A program made the translations under genes and the position numbers. This document shows, piece by piece, positions 41,899 to 50,206 of a stretch of 64,000 nucleotides of DNA (positions are counted from its first letter, which is position 1; every line of letters starts with the position of its first letter). The notes beneath the pieces were generated by a model that was not told the DNA's origin, made no database searches, and worked only from the letters and a program-made list of their open reading frames with translations. Source of the stretch: Luteococcus sp038433155 (GTDB taxonomy: Bacteria; Actinomycetota; Actinomycetes; Propionibacteriales; Propionibacteriaceae). The stretch lies in the NCBI RefSeq assembly GCF_038433155.1, contig NZ_JBCDMW010000026.1, positions 1 through 64,000 on the forward strand, written 5' to 3'.

Positions 41899-42531
41899 GT
41901 GAACATCAACCGGGACCAACAGCACGCCGAACAGCCAGACAGCGAGCGCACGCCCGCCCAGAAGTGGTGGGTCGAGCGCTTGGCCCGCCGCTATCCGATC
42001 GTCGACGTGATCCGGGAGGACCGCCAGATCAACGCCGGACTGCTGCGCCCCGGCACCCAGACCCTGGTCTTCCACCGGCTGGCCAACTGGCGTCGGGAAA
42101 GCAACGCCTCACGAATGGCCGCACCGGCCGGCGTGATCGGCCGGGCGGGGCTGTGGTTCTGCCGCAATTTCTACGGGATAGAGGTCTCTCCCGAGACCAC
42201 CATCGGCCGACGGGTCCGGCTCTCCCACCAGCACGGCATAGTGATCCACAAGCAGGCGGTGATCGCCGACGAGGTGCTGATCCGGCAGGGGGTGACCATC
42301 GGCCTGCGCGGTGACGTGGAGGGGGACCAGGCGGACCACGTTCCCCATATCCTCAAGGGCGCCCAGCTCGGCGCGGGAGCCGTGGTGGTTGGTCCGGTGA
42401 CGGTCGGCGAGGACTCGGTGGTGGGTGCCAATGCCGTCGTCACCCATGACGTCCCGGCCGGGGGACGCGCCCTCGCCCCGAAGACGCAGATCCTCCCGGC
42501 GCAGCAGTCCACTCAGCCGCGGGTCGCCTGA
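41899..42531 (+). CDS. Serine O-acetyltransferase-like hexapeptide protein
   Basis: A 210-residue acetyltransferase. Residues 25-95 form the helical part (KWWVERLARRYPIVDVIREDRQ, FHRLANWRR). Residues 100-195 form the left-handed beta helix with SHQHGIVIHKQAVIADEVLIRQGVTIG and TVGEDSVVGANAVVTHDVPAG. In this class the enzyme acetylates serine for cysteine or a sugar amine for polysaccharide; no cysK is near. GTG start with GGGGGAC upstream. It overlaps the end of the convergent MerR gene by 19 bases. Confidence 0.85.
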   Translation: MNINRDQQHAEQPDSERTPAQKWWVERLARRYPIVDVIREDRQINAGLLRPGTQTLVFHRLANWRRESNASRMAAPAGVIGRAGLWFCRNFYGIEVSPETTIGRRVRLSHQHGIVIHKQAVIADEVLIRQGVTIGLRGDVEGDQADHVPHILKGAQLGAGAVVVGPVTVGEDSVVGANAVVTHDVPAGGRALAPKTQILPAQQSTQPRVA

Positions 42532-42944
42532 ACCGTCGAGGACGCCTCCACGGCACGACGCAACCGGTCCTGCAACTCCTGCCCGGTGGCCAGTCGTTCC
42601 CGCAGCTGGTTGATGGCCTCGGCCACCCGGTCGTTGGCCTGGGCCAGCAGTTCCGCCGCCTCGGCGGAATCCGATCCTGTCTCGGTGGCCCGACAGGCGT
42701 CGATGATGGGGCGCATCTCCTCCAGGCCAAGACCGGCGAGCTTGAGGCTCATCACCAGGCGCAGCCGCTCCACCGCCTCCCGGTCATAGACCCGGAAGCC
42801 ACCCACCGTGCGGGAGGTGGGCTGCGCCAGGCCCAGCTCCTCGTAGTGCCGGATGGAGCGCAGGCTCAGGCCGGTCAGGCTCGCCACGTCACCGATGTGC
42901 AAGGGGCCATCGGGAATCGGCGCGGACGACGGAATGGTGAGCAA
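42513..42944 (-). CDS. MerR-family transcriptional regulator
   Basis: A 143-residue MerR protein: HTH LHIGDVASLTGLSLRSIRHYEELGLAQPTSRTVGGFRVY, then a long dimer helix ending in RERLATGQELQDRL. No metal-binding Cys cluster is present, so it is of the small-ligand class. A TTG start at 42944 is chosen because AGGAGG is six bases upstream. Target unknown; its 3' end overlaps the acetyltransferase gene. Confidence 0.85.
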   Translation of the reverse strand: MLTIPSSAPIPDGPLHIGDVASLTGLSLRSIRHYEELGLAQPTSRTVGGFRVYDREAVERLRLVMSLKLAGLGLEEMRPIIDACRATETGSDSAEAAELLAQANDRVAEAINQLRERLATGQELQDRLRRAVEASSTVQATRG

Positions 42945-43010
42945 GGACAACCTCCTGACAGGCAATTGCGCCAAGCATAGTGGGCATCTCGCCGGCTGCG
43001 ACACCCGTCG

Positions 43011-44108
43011 TCAGCAGCCCTTGCCCAGCCCTTCCCAGGACTTCAACGCCGCATCCCTCTCCGCCCCCGTGAGCAGCTGGGGCAGGCCGTTGGTGACGCG
43101 CGCCGGGTTAAAGGTCATCCGCCCCGCGCCCTGCCCCGCGGGAATCGTCACCGTCAGCACGCCGGTGGGCCGCGTCTGGGGGCCGCCGCTGCCGAAGACA
43201 AAGTTGCCCATGCCGTATGCGATCGCGGTGTTCCCCTGTGTGGCCGTGGGCTGCAGGATGTGGGCGTGGCTGCCGATCACGACGTCGGCCCCCGCGGCGG
43301 CCAAGTCCTTCATGGTCTGCTGCTGGCGCGGCGTGGGGCACTTCACCAGTTCGGTGCCGGAGTGCAGGTAGACCACCACGACGTCATCCGGGCTGGCGGC
43401 ACGGGCCTTTTTCACCCCGTCGAGCAGCTTGGTGAAACCCTCGTCGTCCTTCACCTTGGCCAGCCCCGGCTTGTTGGGGCCCGCCTTCCAGTCCAGATGC
43501 TCGTCCAGCACGTCGGTGGCTCCGAAGACCACCACCTTCCGACCCTTCACCTCGGTGGTCCACGGCGCCCAGGCCTCGGCGTCGTCCTTGCCCAGACCCA
43601 CCATCGGCACCGGGGACGTGGCCTTGACCGCCAGCATCCGCTTCATCCCCTCGTCGCCAAAGTCCATGGTGTGATTGTTGGCCGCGGTGACCACGTCGAC
43701 GCCCTCCTTCTTGAGGGAGTCCAGGATTTTGGGGCCGGTGGCAAAGGTGAACGGCTTGGGTTGCGGCTTGAGCCCGGTGCGGTCCTCCGCGACGACGGTT
43801 TCCAGGTTCAGCATGGCAAGGTCCGCCTTGGCCAGGATCTTGCCCGTCTCCCCCAGCCCGACGTCATTGATCCGGCCGGCGCTGTTGTGCGCCTGGACGT
43901 CGCCCGCGAAGGCCAGCGTGATTTCCGGCGCCTTGCCGGAGCGTTCCCAGACCGTGGGGCCCTGCTGCACCTCGGGCCGGTTCTCGTCGTGGGTCACCAG
44001 GTTGGTCACGGCGACACCGCAACTGGTGATGCCAACCAGTGCCAGCACCGCCCCACCGAAGACAATCCTCCGACGCCGGCGATAGACCGGGCTGTTGTCC
44101 CACTTCAT
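43011..44108 (-). CDS. CapA family metallophosphatase, secreted or anchored
   Basis: A 365-residue protein with a basic start, a membrane segment (RIVFGGAVLALVGITSCGV, perhaps a lipobox at SC) and a CapA/PgsA-type metallophosphatase domain: AFAGDVQAH, NLETVVAEDRTGL, AANNHTMDFGDEGM, VVYLHSG, VIGSHAHILQ, GNFVFGSG. Members take part in polyglutamate capsule synthesis in bacilli; in actinobacteria the role is open. Divergent from the gene at 44305. Confidence 0.88.
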   Translation of the reverse strand: MKWDNSPVYRRRRRIVFGGAVLALVGITSCGVAVTNLVTHDENRPEVQQGPTVWERSGKAPEITLAFAGDVQAHNSAGRINDVGLGETGKILAKADLAMLNLETVVAEDRTGLKPQPKPFTFATGPKILDSLKKEGVDVVTAANNHTMDFGDEGMKRMLAVKATSPVPMVGLGKDDAEAWAPWTTEVKGRKVVVFGATDVLDEHLDWKAGPNKPGLAKVKDDEGFTKLLDGVKKARAASPDDVVVVYLHSGTELVKCPTPRQQQTMKDLAAAGADVVIGSHAHILQPTATQGNTAIAYGMGNFVFGSGGPQTRPTGVLTVTIPAGQGAGRMTFNPARVTNGLPQLLTGAERDAALKSWEGLGKGC

Positions 44109-44304
44109 CGTGACCTCTGCAGCTCTCCCCGGGCCGGACTGCCCGACCCCGGGGTCAGGCTATGGCCTCGCGACGCGGCAGGCACGCTGGCACGCGGCAC
44201 TTCCTGACGATTTCCCAAAGCGACGACCTCATGGCGGCCAGATACCCCCTGGGGGGATTTCGGATGAGCCGGGTGCACCGGGGCGGATGGGTAGGCTCGT
44301 AAGT

Positions 44305-44817
44305 ATGCCGCAGCGACTCGAGGCCTGGTTTGATTCTGGCGCATGGAATCCGATGGCCTGGGATGCCCCCTTCCCGGTGGTGGCGGCCGCCCTGTTCGTG
44401 ATCGTCCTGCTGCGCGCCGGTCTCACCTACCTGCTGGGAAGACTGGCCGCGGCGGGCGGCCGACACACCCGCGCGGCCCGGGTGATGGAGCGCCCCGGCT
44501 TCATGCAGGCGGTGGAGCGGATCAACCAACTGGGCGCCCCGGTGGTGACGCTGTCCTTCCTCACCGTCGGGGTGCAGACCGTGGTCAACTTCTCGGCGGG
44601 CTTCCTGCGGATGCCACTGTGGCGCTACCTGCCCGCGTTGGCGGCGGGTGCTGTCATCTGGGCGATGGTCTACGCCTCGGTCGGCTTCGTCGGGCTCGGG
44701 GCCTTCGCGCTGGCCTGGCGCCAGCACCCGGCCCTGGCCATCGGGCTGGTGCTGGGCGCCGCGGCGCTGCTGGCCTTCCTGGTCACCCGACGCCGGGGCA
44801 CCTCCTCGGGCGGCTGA
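44305..44817 (+). CDS. Small membrane protein, DedA/VTT-like
   Basis: A 170-residue protein with about four helices. The middle part (TYLLGRLAAAGGRH, then LTVGVQTVVNFSAGFLRMPLWRYLPALAAGAVIWAMVYASVGFVG) resembles the second half of DedA family proteins, which act in lipid flipping and proton-coupled transport, but the protein is shorter than usual and the charged first half is missing. A weak call on family. Start ATG at 44305. Confidence 0.55.
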   Translation: MPQRLEAWFDSGAWNPMAWDAPFPVVAAALFVIVLLRAGLTYLLGRLAAAGGRHTRAARVMERPGFMQAVERINQLGAPVVTLSFLTVGVQTVVNFSAGFLRMPLWRYLPALAAGAVIWAMVYASVGFVGLGAFALAWRQHPALAIGLVLGAAALLAFLVTRRRGTSSGG

Positions 44818-44825
44818 CCGCCCCG

Positions 44826-45332
44826 TCAGCTGTTGCGGCGGGCGATGCTGGCGGTCAGCAGCGTGGCGAAGCTGCACCAGGCCGCGTAGGGCGCCAGTTC
44901 GGCACCCTTGCCCTCACTCGCCCGTTCGGCTCGCCGCGCCAGGTCGATGGAGCTGGCCGCGAGCAGCGCGGCATTGGCAGTGGCCAGGCCCAGCCGGTGG
45001 GACCTGAAGAAGGTCCAGCTCCAACCCTGGTTCAGCACCAGGTTTGCGACGAAGGCGCGTCGGAAGCCGGTGGCCTCCTGCTGGCGGTCCGATTCGTCGA
45101 GCTCCGTCAGGACCCTCCCCGTGGTCGCGGCCAGACCCGAGTACAGGGCGGTCCAGACGAACGGGAACACAACTCCCGGCGGCTGCCAGGCGGGCTTGTC
45201 GATCGACTTGTACCAACGCGACCTGGTGTCCGTGGCGACGCTGCCCGAGACCGCACACAGGGCGGTCCCGACGACGGCCATGGCCCACGGGTTGCGGGTG
45301 CCGGCAGATGCCAGCTCGCTGAGGGTGGTCAT
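44826..45332 (-). CDS. TspO/MBR family protein
   Basis: A 168-residue five-helix membrane protein of the TspO/MBR family, which binds tetrapyrroles and cholesterol-like ligands. The signature KPAWQPPGVVFPFVWTALYSG after the first helix, and NQGWSWTFF in the fourth, fit well. AAGGG lies before the ATG at 45332. It is convergent with the DedA-like gene. Confidence 0.85.
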   Translation of the reverse strand: MTTLSELASAGTRNPWAMAVVGTALCAVSGSVATDTRSRWYKSIDKPAWQPPGVVFPFVWTALYSGLAATTGRVLTELDESDRQQEATGFRRAFVANLVLNQGWSWTFFRSHRLGLATANAALLAASSIDLARRAERASEGKGAELAPYAAWCSFATLLTASIARRNS

Positions 45333-45434
45333 GATGGGCATTCCCTTCGTGCTGTCGTTGCCACTACTTCCGTCGACGATACGCGATCCTCCAGCACCAC
45401 GGACCCACCCTTCTGGGGCCAAGGGTGACGACGG

Positions 45435-46514
45435 CTATTGGGGTGTTCTGGCGTCGGTGATGTCGAGTCCGGCGGTTCGGTAGCTGAGGCCCCGTGGGTC
45501 GGGAACCGCGCAGAGCAGGGCGGCCAGCGCCAGCACCGGGGCGCCCAGTGCCCAGGGCAAGCCGAGGTAGAGCATCGTGGGCACGGCGGCTTGGACAATG
45601 GCCGCACGTAACAGGCAGCGTGGCCGCGATCTACCGGGCCCGTCGGGGCGCAGGTAGACGGTCCGTTGGCCCAGGGATGCTCCGGTGCTAACCAGTGCGG
45701 GAACCAAGGCCACGATTAGCGTGCCCGCCCATGCACTGGTGAGGATCGCGCGTTCAAGGGCGAACATCTGGGTCTCGGTCAGCACCCCCTGCCCCCGACG
45801 GGCCACCGTGTACCCGACCGATCCGATGGTCCCACCGGCGAGAGCGGCCGTGAGCAGGTACCAGAAGTCCAATGCCATGCCCAGAAGCCGTCGCATGGGG
45901 GTGACGGGCCGGGCACTGTCGCGCTGCGCCAACAGGTGTCGCTTCGTTGACAGCAGGCGCGGGGTCAAGGTCTCCAGCCCGATGCCGATCCCTGTGCCGA
46001 TGGTATTGGTGAACAGGTCGGTGGTGTCGGCATAGCGGTACGGGCACGGGGCCAGGAACCAGTTGCCGGTCATCTGGGTCAGCTCAATCAGGATGGAGGT
46101 GCTCAGGCCTGCGGCCAAGACAGTCCGGCGGGGCCATTCCAGGACGCGGCGAACCATCAGCCCGAAAGGAATGAACAGCACCATGTTCATCGCGAACTCC
46201 CACACCAGGAAGTCCCCTGCCAATGCGACGGGCCCCTTGTCACGCAGGATGTCCAGCGCGGCTCGGGGGAAGCGCAGTGGGTCCCAGACTGGTTGCGTGG
46301 CGCTGGCGACACAGAAATCCCCCGAGAAGTCCGGAAGCGGGAAGATCGTGAAGGCAACCAGCCCCGCGGCGTACACGAACCCCGCGGCGGTCCAGGCGAT
46401 CCGCAGTGGGTCGAAGCGGCCGAAACGCCGGTACTGCCACACCACCAGCGGCAGGAACATCACCGCCGCCACGGCCAGCCCCACAGCGATCGATGCAACG
46501 ATCTGAGCCTTCAT
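45435..46514 (-). CDS. VanZ/RDD-type membrane protein
   Basis: A 359-residue protein. The N-terminal 200 residues are a VanZ-like domain (FVYAAGLVAFTIFPLPDF, WEFAMNMVLFIPFGLMVR, ELTQMTGNWFLAPC, RYADTTDLFTNTIGTGIG). The C-terminal part has an RDD-like pattern (RRLLGMALDFWYLLTAALAGG). VanZ proteins give low-level teicoplanin resistance by an unknown route. It is last in a run of genes after a LanFEG-like transporter, which suggests an envelope-stress set. Confidence 0.85.
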   Translation of the reverse strand: MKAQIVASIAVGLAVAAVMFLPLVVWQYRRFGRFDPLRIAWTAAGFVYAAGLVAFTIFPLPDFSGDFCVASATQPVWDPLRFPRAALDILRDKGPVALAGDFLVWEFAMNMVLFIPFGLMVRRVLEWPRRTVLAAGLSTSILIELTQMTGNWFLAPCPYRYADTTDLFTNTIGTGIGIGLETLTPRLLSTKRHLLAQRDSARPVTPMRRLLGMALDFWYLLTAALAGGTIGSVGYTVARRGQGVLTETQMFALERAILTSAWAGTLIVALVPALVSTGASLGQRTVYLRPDGPGRSRPRCLLRAAIVQAAVPTMLYLGLPWALGAPVLALAALLCAVPDPRGLSYRTAGLDITDARTPQ

Positions 46515-46548
46515 CGCGCACTCCCGCGCAGCGCAGCATGCGTGGGCA

Positions 46549-46947
46549 TCAGAAGATGAGGCCCTTGATGTACTCGATCACGTCGTGCAGCTCCTGATAG
46601 TCGCGCACGGCGGGATCTGCAATGAGCACGTTCCACAACGTCGCCACGCCCGCGAGCAGCGCGAAGACCACCACTGCGGTGATGAGGCCCGCAGTCGCGA
46701 TGCCCGTGCGGTGCGGACTGCGGCACAGGGCGCGGAAGGCGATGACCGCGCCGGCCCCGGCGATGATCGCCGGAGCGAACCCGATGTACGGGATGAGCAG
46801 CAGGAACGGGGCGGCGGCCAGCGCGACGGCGGTGCAGACCAGGGCGATGATCCCACTGATGGTCGCCGAGCGCTGGTCGGTCTGCGGAGCGCCCGTCGGG
46901 ATGCGCCGAGTAGCGGGCTGTGGCTGGTGGTCGTGGGAGTTGGCCAT
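46549..46947 (-). CDS. DUF4190-like two-helix membrane protein
   Basis: A 132-residue protein: a polar, His/Gln-rich N-terminus, two membrane helices (SGIIALVCTAVALAAAPFLL and TAGLITAVVVFALLAGVATLW), then a soluble tail. It matches the DUF4190 style. It sits between the transporter permease and VanZ genes, on the same strand. Function unknown. Confidence 0.7.
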   Translation of the reverse strand: MANSHDHQPQPATRRIPTGAPQTDQRSATISGIIALVCTAVALAAAPFLLLIPYIGFAPAIIAGAGAVIAFRALCRSPHRTGIATAGLITAVVVFALLAGVATLWNVLIADPAVRDYQELHDVIEYIKGLIF

Positions 46948-46995
46948 GACAGGGATGTCCTTTCATGAGGAGGAGTTGAAGGGCGATCGGGCAGG

Positions 46996-47760
46996 TCAAG
47001 CACGGGTGTCGGAGCGGTTCAGGATCCAGGTGGTGACGGCGACGATCAGTACCGTCATCACGAACGTCGCCACAAGGACGAAGCCGACGCTGGACACGCT
47101 GAGGTCCGAGGCGTTGAAGGTGGTCTTCTGGCCGGACACGAGGATCGTGCCGAGCTGGGTGGTGTGGGTCAGCAGTCCGTAGGGAATCGCCGTCACCACC
47201 GCCAGCTTCAGCTGCAGCAGCACCGTCGAGATGCCCGCCATGACCAGCGCGATCATCACCGGGACGGCGAAGGAGCGCAGGAAGGCCGACAGCGCCGATT
47301 GCAGGGCCGCCAGCGGGATGCAGGCCACCATGATCAGCACACTGCCCAGGAAGTACTTGGCGGGCAGCATGCCCGGCAGGCCGAAGGTCTTGCCCACGAC
47401 GACGACGGTCGCGACGAGCACTGCCTGCATTGCCGCCGACAGCGCGGAAATGGCCGCGATCTTGCCCAGCACCACCTCGGCCGTGGGCACGGGCCGGCTC
47501 ATCAGCGCGTTCCAGTTGCCGTTCTTGTGCTCGACGCGCCAGACCAGCGAAGCCAGGATCGCGATGACGACCGGCAGGATTGCCATCCCGTAGAAGCCGA
47601 CCGAGCGGATCCACAGGGTGTGCCATCCGTCTTCGAACGATCCCTGACCGAGGATGGTGCTCACCGAGCCGGAGATGACCATGATGATCGGGACCACGAA
47701 GACCACGGACCAGCTCATGGAGTGCTTGAGTTTGAGGAACTCGGAGTAGACGGATCCCAT
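46996..47760 (-). CDS. LanG-like ABC-2 permease
   Basis: A 254-residue membrane protein with six helices. SVYSEFLKLKHSMSWSVVFVVPI opens it like the permease subunits of lantibiotic immunity transporters (LanE/LanG). WRVEHKNGNWNALMSRPVPTAEVVLGK is the cytosolic elbow that contacts the ATPase. It is two bases from the stop of the other permease. No lanthipeptide biosynthesis gene is nearby. Confidence 0.85.
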   Translation of the reverse strand: MGSVYSEFLKLKHSMSWSVVFVVPIIMVISGSVSTILGQGSFEDGWHTLWIRSVGFYGMAILPVVIAILASLVWRVEHKNGNWNALMSRPVPTAEVVLGKIAAISALSAAMQAVLVATVVVVGKTFGLPGMLPAKYFLGSVLIMVACIPLAALQSALSAFLRSFAVPVMIALVMAGISTVLLQLKLAVVTAIPYGLLTHTTQLGTILVSGQKTTFNASDLSVSSVGFVLVATFVMTVLIVAVTTWILNRSDTRA

Positions 47761-47762
47761 GG

Positions 47763-48515
47763 TCAGGCCTCCTGGGTGTCGAAGCGGGCGGTGATGAACG
47801 CGAACACTGCGGTTCCCACCACCGCCAGGGCGGCGATGCTCGGATAGGGCAGCTCGAAGTAGCGCAGGTCGGTGCCGACATAGTCGGCCGGAGTGGTCAT
47901 CGAGTAGTAGCTCCAGGGCGTCAGGTGCGCCACCCAGGTCGGCAGGATCACGCCGAAGATCGCCAGGAAGATCCCCACGATGCCGACGCCGAGGGCGACC
48001 AGCTGGTTCTCCACATGGGCAGACAGCAAGATCTGGAAGGCGAGCACCGCGAGGCTGATGACCATGATCGAGGCCGTGTAGCCGAGCCAGTGCGAGGCTG
48101 GGAACGGCGAGGTGGCTCCCAGCAGGAGACCGAAGCCGGCGACCAGCAGTGACTGCAGCGCGATCGCCACGACGGTGATGGCTCCGAGCACGAGGAACTT
48201 GGCGCGGCACAACCGGCCGGGCGTCACCCCGCTGGTGGCCGACAGCAGCCAGCCGTTGCCGGTGTGCTCCATCTCCACCTGACGACTGGCCAACACGGCC
48301 AGAAGCACGGGCGAGATCATGGCCAGCGCCATCGACATCCCGCTGAGCAGGATCTTCCACGGTGCGCCGTCCGGATCGGCCAAGTGCTTGGTGATGCTCG
48401 AGCCGAAGGACTGGAAGCACGCGATGCCCGAGACAGCCAGCACGTACAGCCCCGCAACCAGCCCGATGCGCAGGTGGCGCATCTTGGCGATCTCATTGGC
48501 GATGACGGTGCTCAC
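47763..48515 (-). CDS. LanE-like ABC-2 permease
   Basis: A 250-residue six-helix permease paralogous to the previous one: ANEIAKMRHLRIGLVAGLYVLAVS and RQVEMEHTGNGWLLSATSGVTPGRLCRAKFLV. GTG at 48515 overlaps the ATPase stop as GTGA. The pair with the ATPase makes a LanFEG-type complex that expels membrane-active peptides. Confidence 0.85.
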   Translation of the reverse strand: MSTVIANEIAKMRHLRIGLVAGLYVLAVSGIACFQSFGSSITKHLADPDGAPWKILLSGMSMALAMISPVLLAVLASRQVEMEHTGNGWLLSATSGVTPGRLCRAKFLVLGAITVVAIALQSLLVAGFGLLLGATSPFPASHWLGYTASIMVISLAVLAFQILLSAHVENQLVALGVGIVGIFLAIFGVILPTWVAHLTPWSYYSMTTPADYVGTDLRYFELPYPSIAALAVVGTAVFAFITARFDTQEA

Positions 48516-49417
48516 AGTCCGCCTCCCGCGGTGAGGTTCATGAAGACGTCCTCGAGGCTCTGTTCATCGCGCCGGACCCCGTAGATGTCGATCCGGTCGG
48601 CCACCAGTGTGGCGACGGTGCGGGCGGTGGCGTGGTCGTCCAGGCCCGCCAGCGCCACGTCCCCGTCGTCGGTGATCCGCGCGCCCAGCGACGTCACACA
48701 GTCCAGTGCGCGCTGTGGATCGGAGCAGGTGATCAGCACCTCCGGCGCCGAGGCCGCCATCAGCTCGGCGCGACTGCCCTGGAAGATCATCCGCCCCTGG
48801 GCGAGGATGCCCAGCACGGTGGCGGTCTTGTCGATCTCCCCGAGCAGGTGCGACGAGACCATCACCGTCACCCCTTCGGCGGCCAGTCGGCGCAGCAGGC
48901 CGCGCATCTCCTCGATGCCGGCAGGGTCCAGGCCGTTGGTCGGCTCGTCGAGGATGAGCAGGCGGGGCTGGCGGGCCAGCGCCATCGCGATGCCCAGTCG
49001 CTGCTTCATGCCCAGCGAGTAGTCACGCACCTTCTTGTCCATCTGGCGCTCGAGATGCACCGCTTGCACTGCCTGCTCGATCTGCACCTTCTCCAGGTGG
49101 AGCAGGCGCTGGACCAGTTGCATGTTCTCCGCGCCGGTCAGATGCGCGTAACCCGGAGGCGCCTCGATGAGCGACCCGATCTGCCCCAAGAGGGACCGCC
49201 GCGTCGCGCGGGTCATCGGCTGGCCCAGGATCTCGACTCGGCCGTCGCTGGGCTGGATCAGCGACAGCAGCATCTTCATCGTCGTTGACTTGCCGGCCCC
49301 GTTGGGGCCGAGGAAGCCGTAAACGCACCCCTGCGGGATACGCAGGGACAGGTCGTCGACGACCACGCGATCGCCATAGCGCTTGGTCAGGTGGTCTGTG
49401 GTCACTGCGAAGGACAT
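48512..49417 (-). CDS. LanF-like ABC ATPase
   Basis: A 301-residue ATPase: Walker A GPNGAGKSTT, signature YSLGMKQRLGIAMAL in place of LSGGQ, Walker B LLILDEPTNGLD, H-loop VSSHLLGE. This matches BcrA/LanF immunity ATPases. The two-component genes lie 111 bases upstream on the same strand. A tandem TATGCCTG element in that gap (49460-49492) may be the response-regulator site. Confidence 0.92.
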   Translation of the reverse strand: MSFAVTTDHLTKRYGDRVVVDDLSLRIPQGCVYGFLGPNGAGKSTTMKMLLSLIQPSDGRVEILGQPMTRATRRSLLGQIGSLIEAPPGYAHLTGAENMQLVQRLLHLEKVQIEQAVQAVHLERQMDKKVRDYSLGMKQRLGIAMALARQPRLLILDEPTNGLDPAGIEEMRGLLRRLAAEGVTVMVSSHLLGEIDKTATVLGILAQGRMIFQGSRAELMAASAPEVLITCSDPQRALDCVTSLGARITDDGDVALAGLDDHATARTVATLVADRIDIYGVRRDEQSLEDVFMNLTAGGGL

Positions 49418-49459
49418 AGCTCTACGCTGTCGCAGTTCACGGCCGCAATCGCCTCGCCA

Positions 49460-49492
49460 CAGGCATATCTTCGCCCTACGACTTCAGGCATA
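49460..49492 (-). promoter_or_regulatory. Direct repeat TATGCCTG-N17-TATGCCTG upstream of the transporter
   Basis: On the reverse strand TATGCCTG appears twice, 25 bases apart start to start, in the 111-base gap between the response-regulator and ATPase genes. A tandem site of this size fits a dimeric NarL-type regulator, though this is inference. Confidence 0.55.
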
Positions 49493-49528
49493 GATCCGGG
49501 GCGCTGACTGCGCTGTGGACCGGGTTCT

Positions 49529-50206
49529 TCAGGCACTGCCGGGGGCGATCAGACCCGTCTCGTAGGCCAACACCACAGCCTGCACCCGGTCCCGCAGGTC
49601 CAGCTTGGTCAACACATGCCCGACGTGGACCTTCACCGTTCCCTCGCTCAGCACCAGCTCCTCGGCGATCTCCCGGTTGGACATGCCCCGCGCCACCAGA
49701 CCCAGCACATCCCGCTCCCGTGGAGTCAGCGACTCCAGCGCCTCTGCGGTGCGACGAGTGTCCCCCAGCACCGGATGCGTCGCGGCCCGGGTGAAGTGCC
49801 CCAGCAGACGTCGCGTCGTGGACGGAGCCACCACCGCATCCCCGTGGTGAACGTGACGGATCGCCGCGGCCAGCTCCTGCAGTGGCGTGTCCTTGAGCAG
49901 GAAGCCCGACGCCCCGGCCCGCAGCGCCTCGTAGGCATACTCGTCCAGGTCGAAGGTGGTCAGCACCAACACGTGCGGTGGATCCGTCAGCGAAGACACC
50001 TGCCGGGTGGCATCGATGCCGTCCATCCGCGGCATCCGCACGTCCATCAGCACCACGTCGGCCGGGTGCGCCCCCAGCGCGTCGAGGACCTCGTCTCCGT
50101 CGGATGCCTCCCCAACCACCTCGATGCCCTCGGCGGTGCCCAGCACCATCCGGAATCCCATCCGGATCATCTCCTGGTCGTCAACCAGCAACACGCGAAT
50201 ACTCAT
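49529..50206 (-). CDS. NarL/LuxR-type response regulator
   Basis: A 225-residue regulator: receiver domain with the phosphate-accepting Asp in VVLMDVRMPRMDG, LVLTTFDLDEYAYEALRAGASGFLLKD, and a C-terminal LuxR HTH LTPRERDVLGLVARGMSNREIAEELVLSEGTVKVHVGHVLTKL. It begins at an ATG sharing its A with the kinase stop (TGATG); a GTG three bases upstream is in frame. With the kinase it forms a two-component system placed to control the LanFEG-like genes downstream. Confidence 0.93.
   Translation of the reverse strand: MSIRVLLVDDQEMIRMGFRMVLGTAEGIEVVGEASDGDEVLDALGAHPADVVLMDVRMPRMDGIDATRQVSSLTDPPHVLVLTTFDLDEYAYEALRAGASGFLLKDTPLQELAAAIRHVHHGDAVVAPSTTRRLLGHFTRAATHPVLGDTRRTAEALESLTPRERDVLGLVARGMSNREIAEELVLSEGTVKVHVGHVLTKLDLRDRVQAVVLAYETGLIAPGSA

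Noticed and set aside
45435..49417. Lantibiotic gene cluster
   Set aside because: The transporter is LanFEG-like, but no precursor peptide, LanB, LanC, LanM or protease gene was found around it.
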